A stretch of 12,482 nucleotides of DNA from Patescibacteria group bacterium (GTDB lineage: Bacteria; Patescibacteriota; Microgenomatia; UBA12405; JAHJSD01): the NCBI GenBank assembly GCA_018830585.1, contig JAHJSD010000077.1, positions 1 through 12,482 on the forward strand, in the 5' to 3' direction. The notes below the pieces were generated by a model. The model was given only the letters and a program-made list of their open reading frames with translations. It searched no databases and was not told where the DNA came from. Below, piece after piece: positions 12,414-12,482 of the stretch (its first letter is position 1; the number at the start of each line of letters is the position of its first letter). A program made the position numbers and the translations under genes.

Positions 12414-12482
12414 CATTGGGGAAAGACTGATCATTAAATATTTAGCATTTAACATTAATCATTAATCATTGGGGAAAGACTG
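12414..12482 (+). repeat. Start of a tandem repeat array, 53-bp period
   Basis: CATTGGGGAAAGACTG occurs at 12414-12429 and 12467-12482, separated by A+T-rich filler made of TTTAGCATTTAACATT and ATTAATC units. Units resembling the filler already appear from 12371. The array runs off the window edge. The filler resembles, in reverse, the 37-bp repeat at 9157. Confidence 0.75.

Overview
The window looks like a chromosomal segment of a Candidate Phyla Radiation (Patescibacteria) bacterium, most plausibly of the Microgenomates type. This is inference from style: short A+T-leaning genes, giant polytopic envelope glycan proteins of the kind common there, scarce Shine-Dalgarno sequences, promoters placed almost on the start codon, and intergenic spaces packed with palindromic repeats. 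TGA is used as a stop by several genes (for example at 368-370 and 6295-6297), which argues against the recoded Absconditabacteria and Gracilibacteria. No rRNA, tRNA or CRISPR array was found.

Region 1 (1-6297) is an envelope glycan block: a small single-pass membrane protein; a divergent pair sharing a 28-bp gap (a GT-C-like polytopic protein on the minus strand and a GT4 glycosyltransferase on the plus strand); and a 952-residue polytopic protein 1 bp downstream of the GT4. The gap holds a palindromic -10 box that would serve both directions and make both mRNAs nearly leaderless.

Region 2 (6298-9138) is an accessory island of small minus-strand defence or toxin-antitoxin genes set among repeats: an MntA-HepT-like pair, a RelB-RelE-like pair, and an orphan HEPN protein with an R-N-X3-H motif. 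Between them lie a duplicated 34-bp dyad element, two related hairpins resembling IS200/IS605-type subterminal hairpins, a GC-rich structured stretch, and a decayed C-terminal tail resembling the end of the 952-residue protein.

Region 3 (9139-11144) holds two minus-strand exported or membrane genes, a secreted coiled-coil protein and an acidic membrane-anchored protein ending in a clear intrinsic terminator. A 37-bp direct repeat flanks two palindromic elements upstream of that terminator.

Region 4 (11145-12482) is dprA, needed for natural transformation and recombination, followed by an A+T-rich repeat array that runs off the window.

The most interesting signals are the shared palindromic -10 box, the recurrent leaderless promoter layout, the three-module toxin island with two RNase-type HEPN motifs, and the pair of related hairpins that may be remnants of an IS200/IS605-like mobile family. 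No new multi-gene system could be established from the sequence alone.
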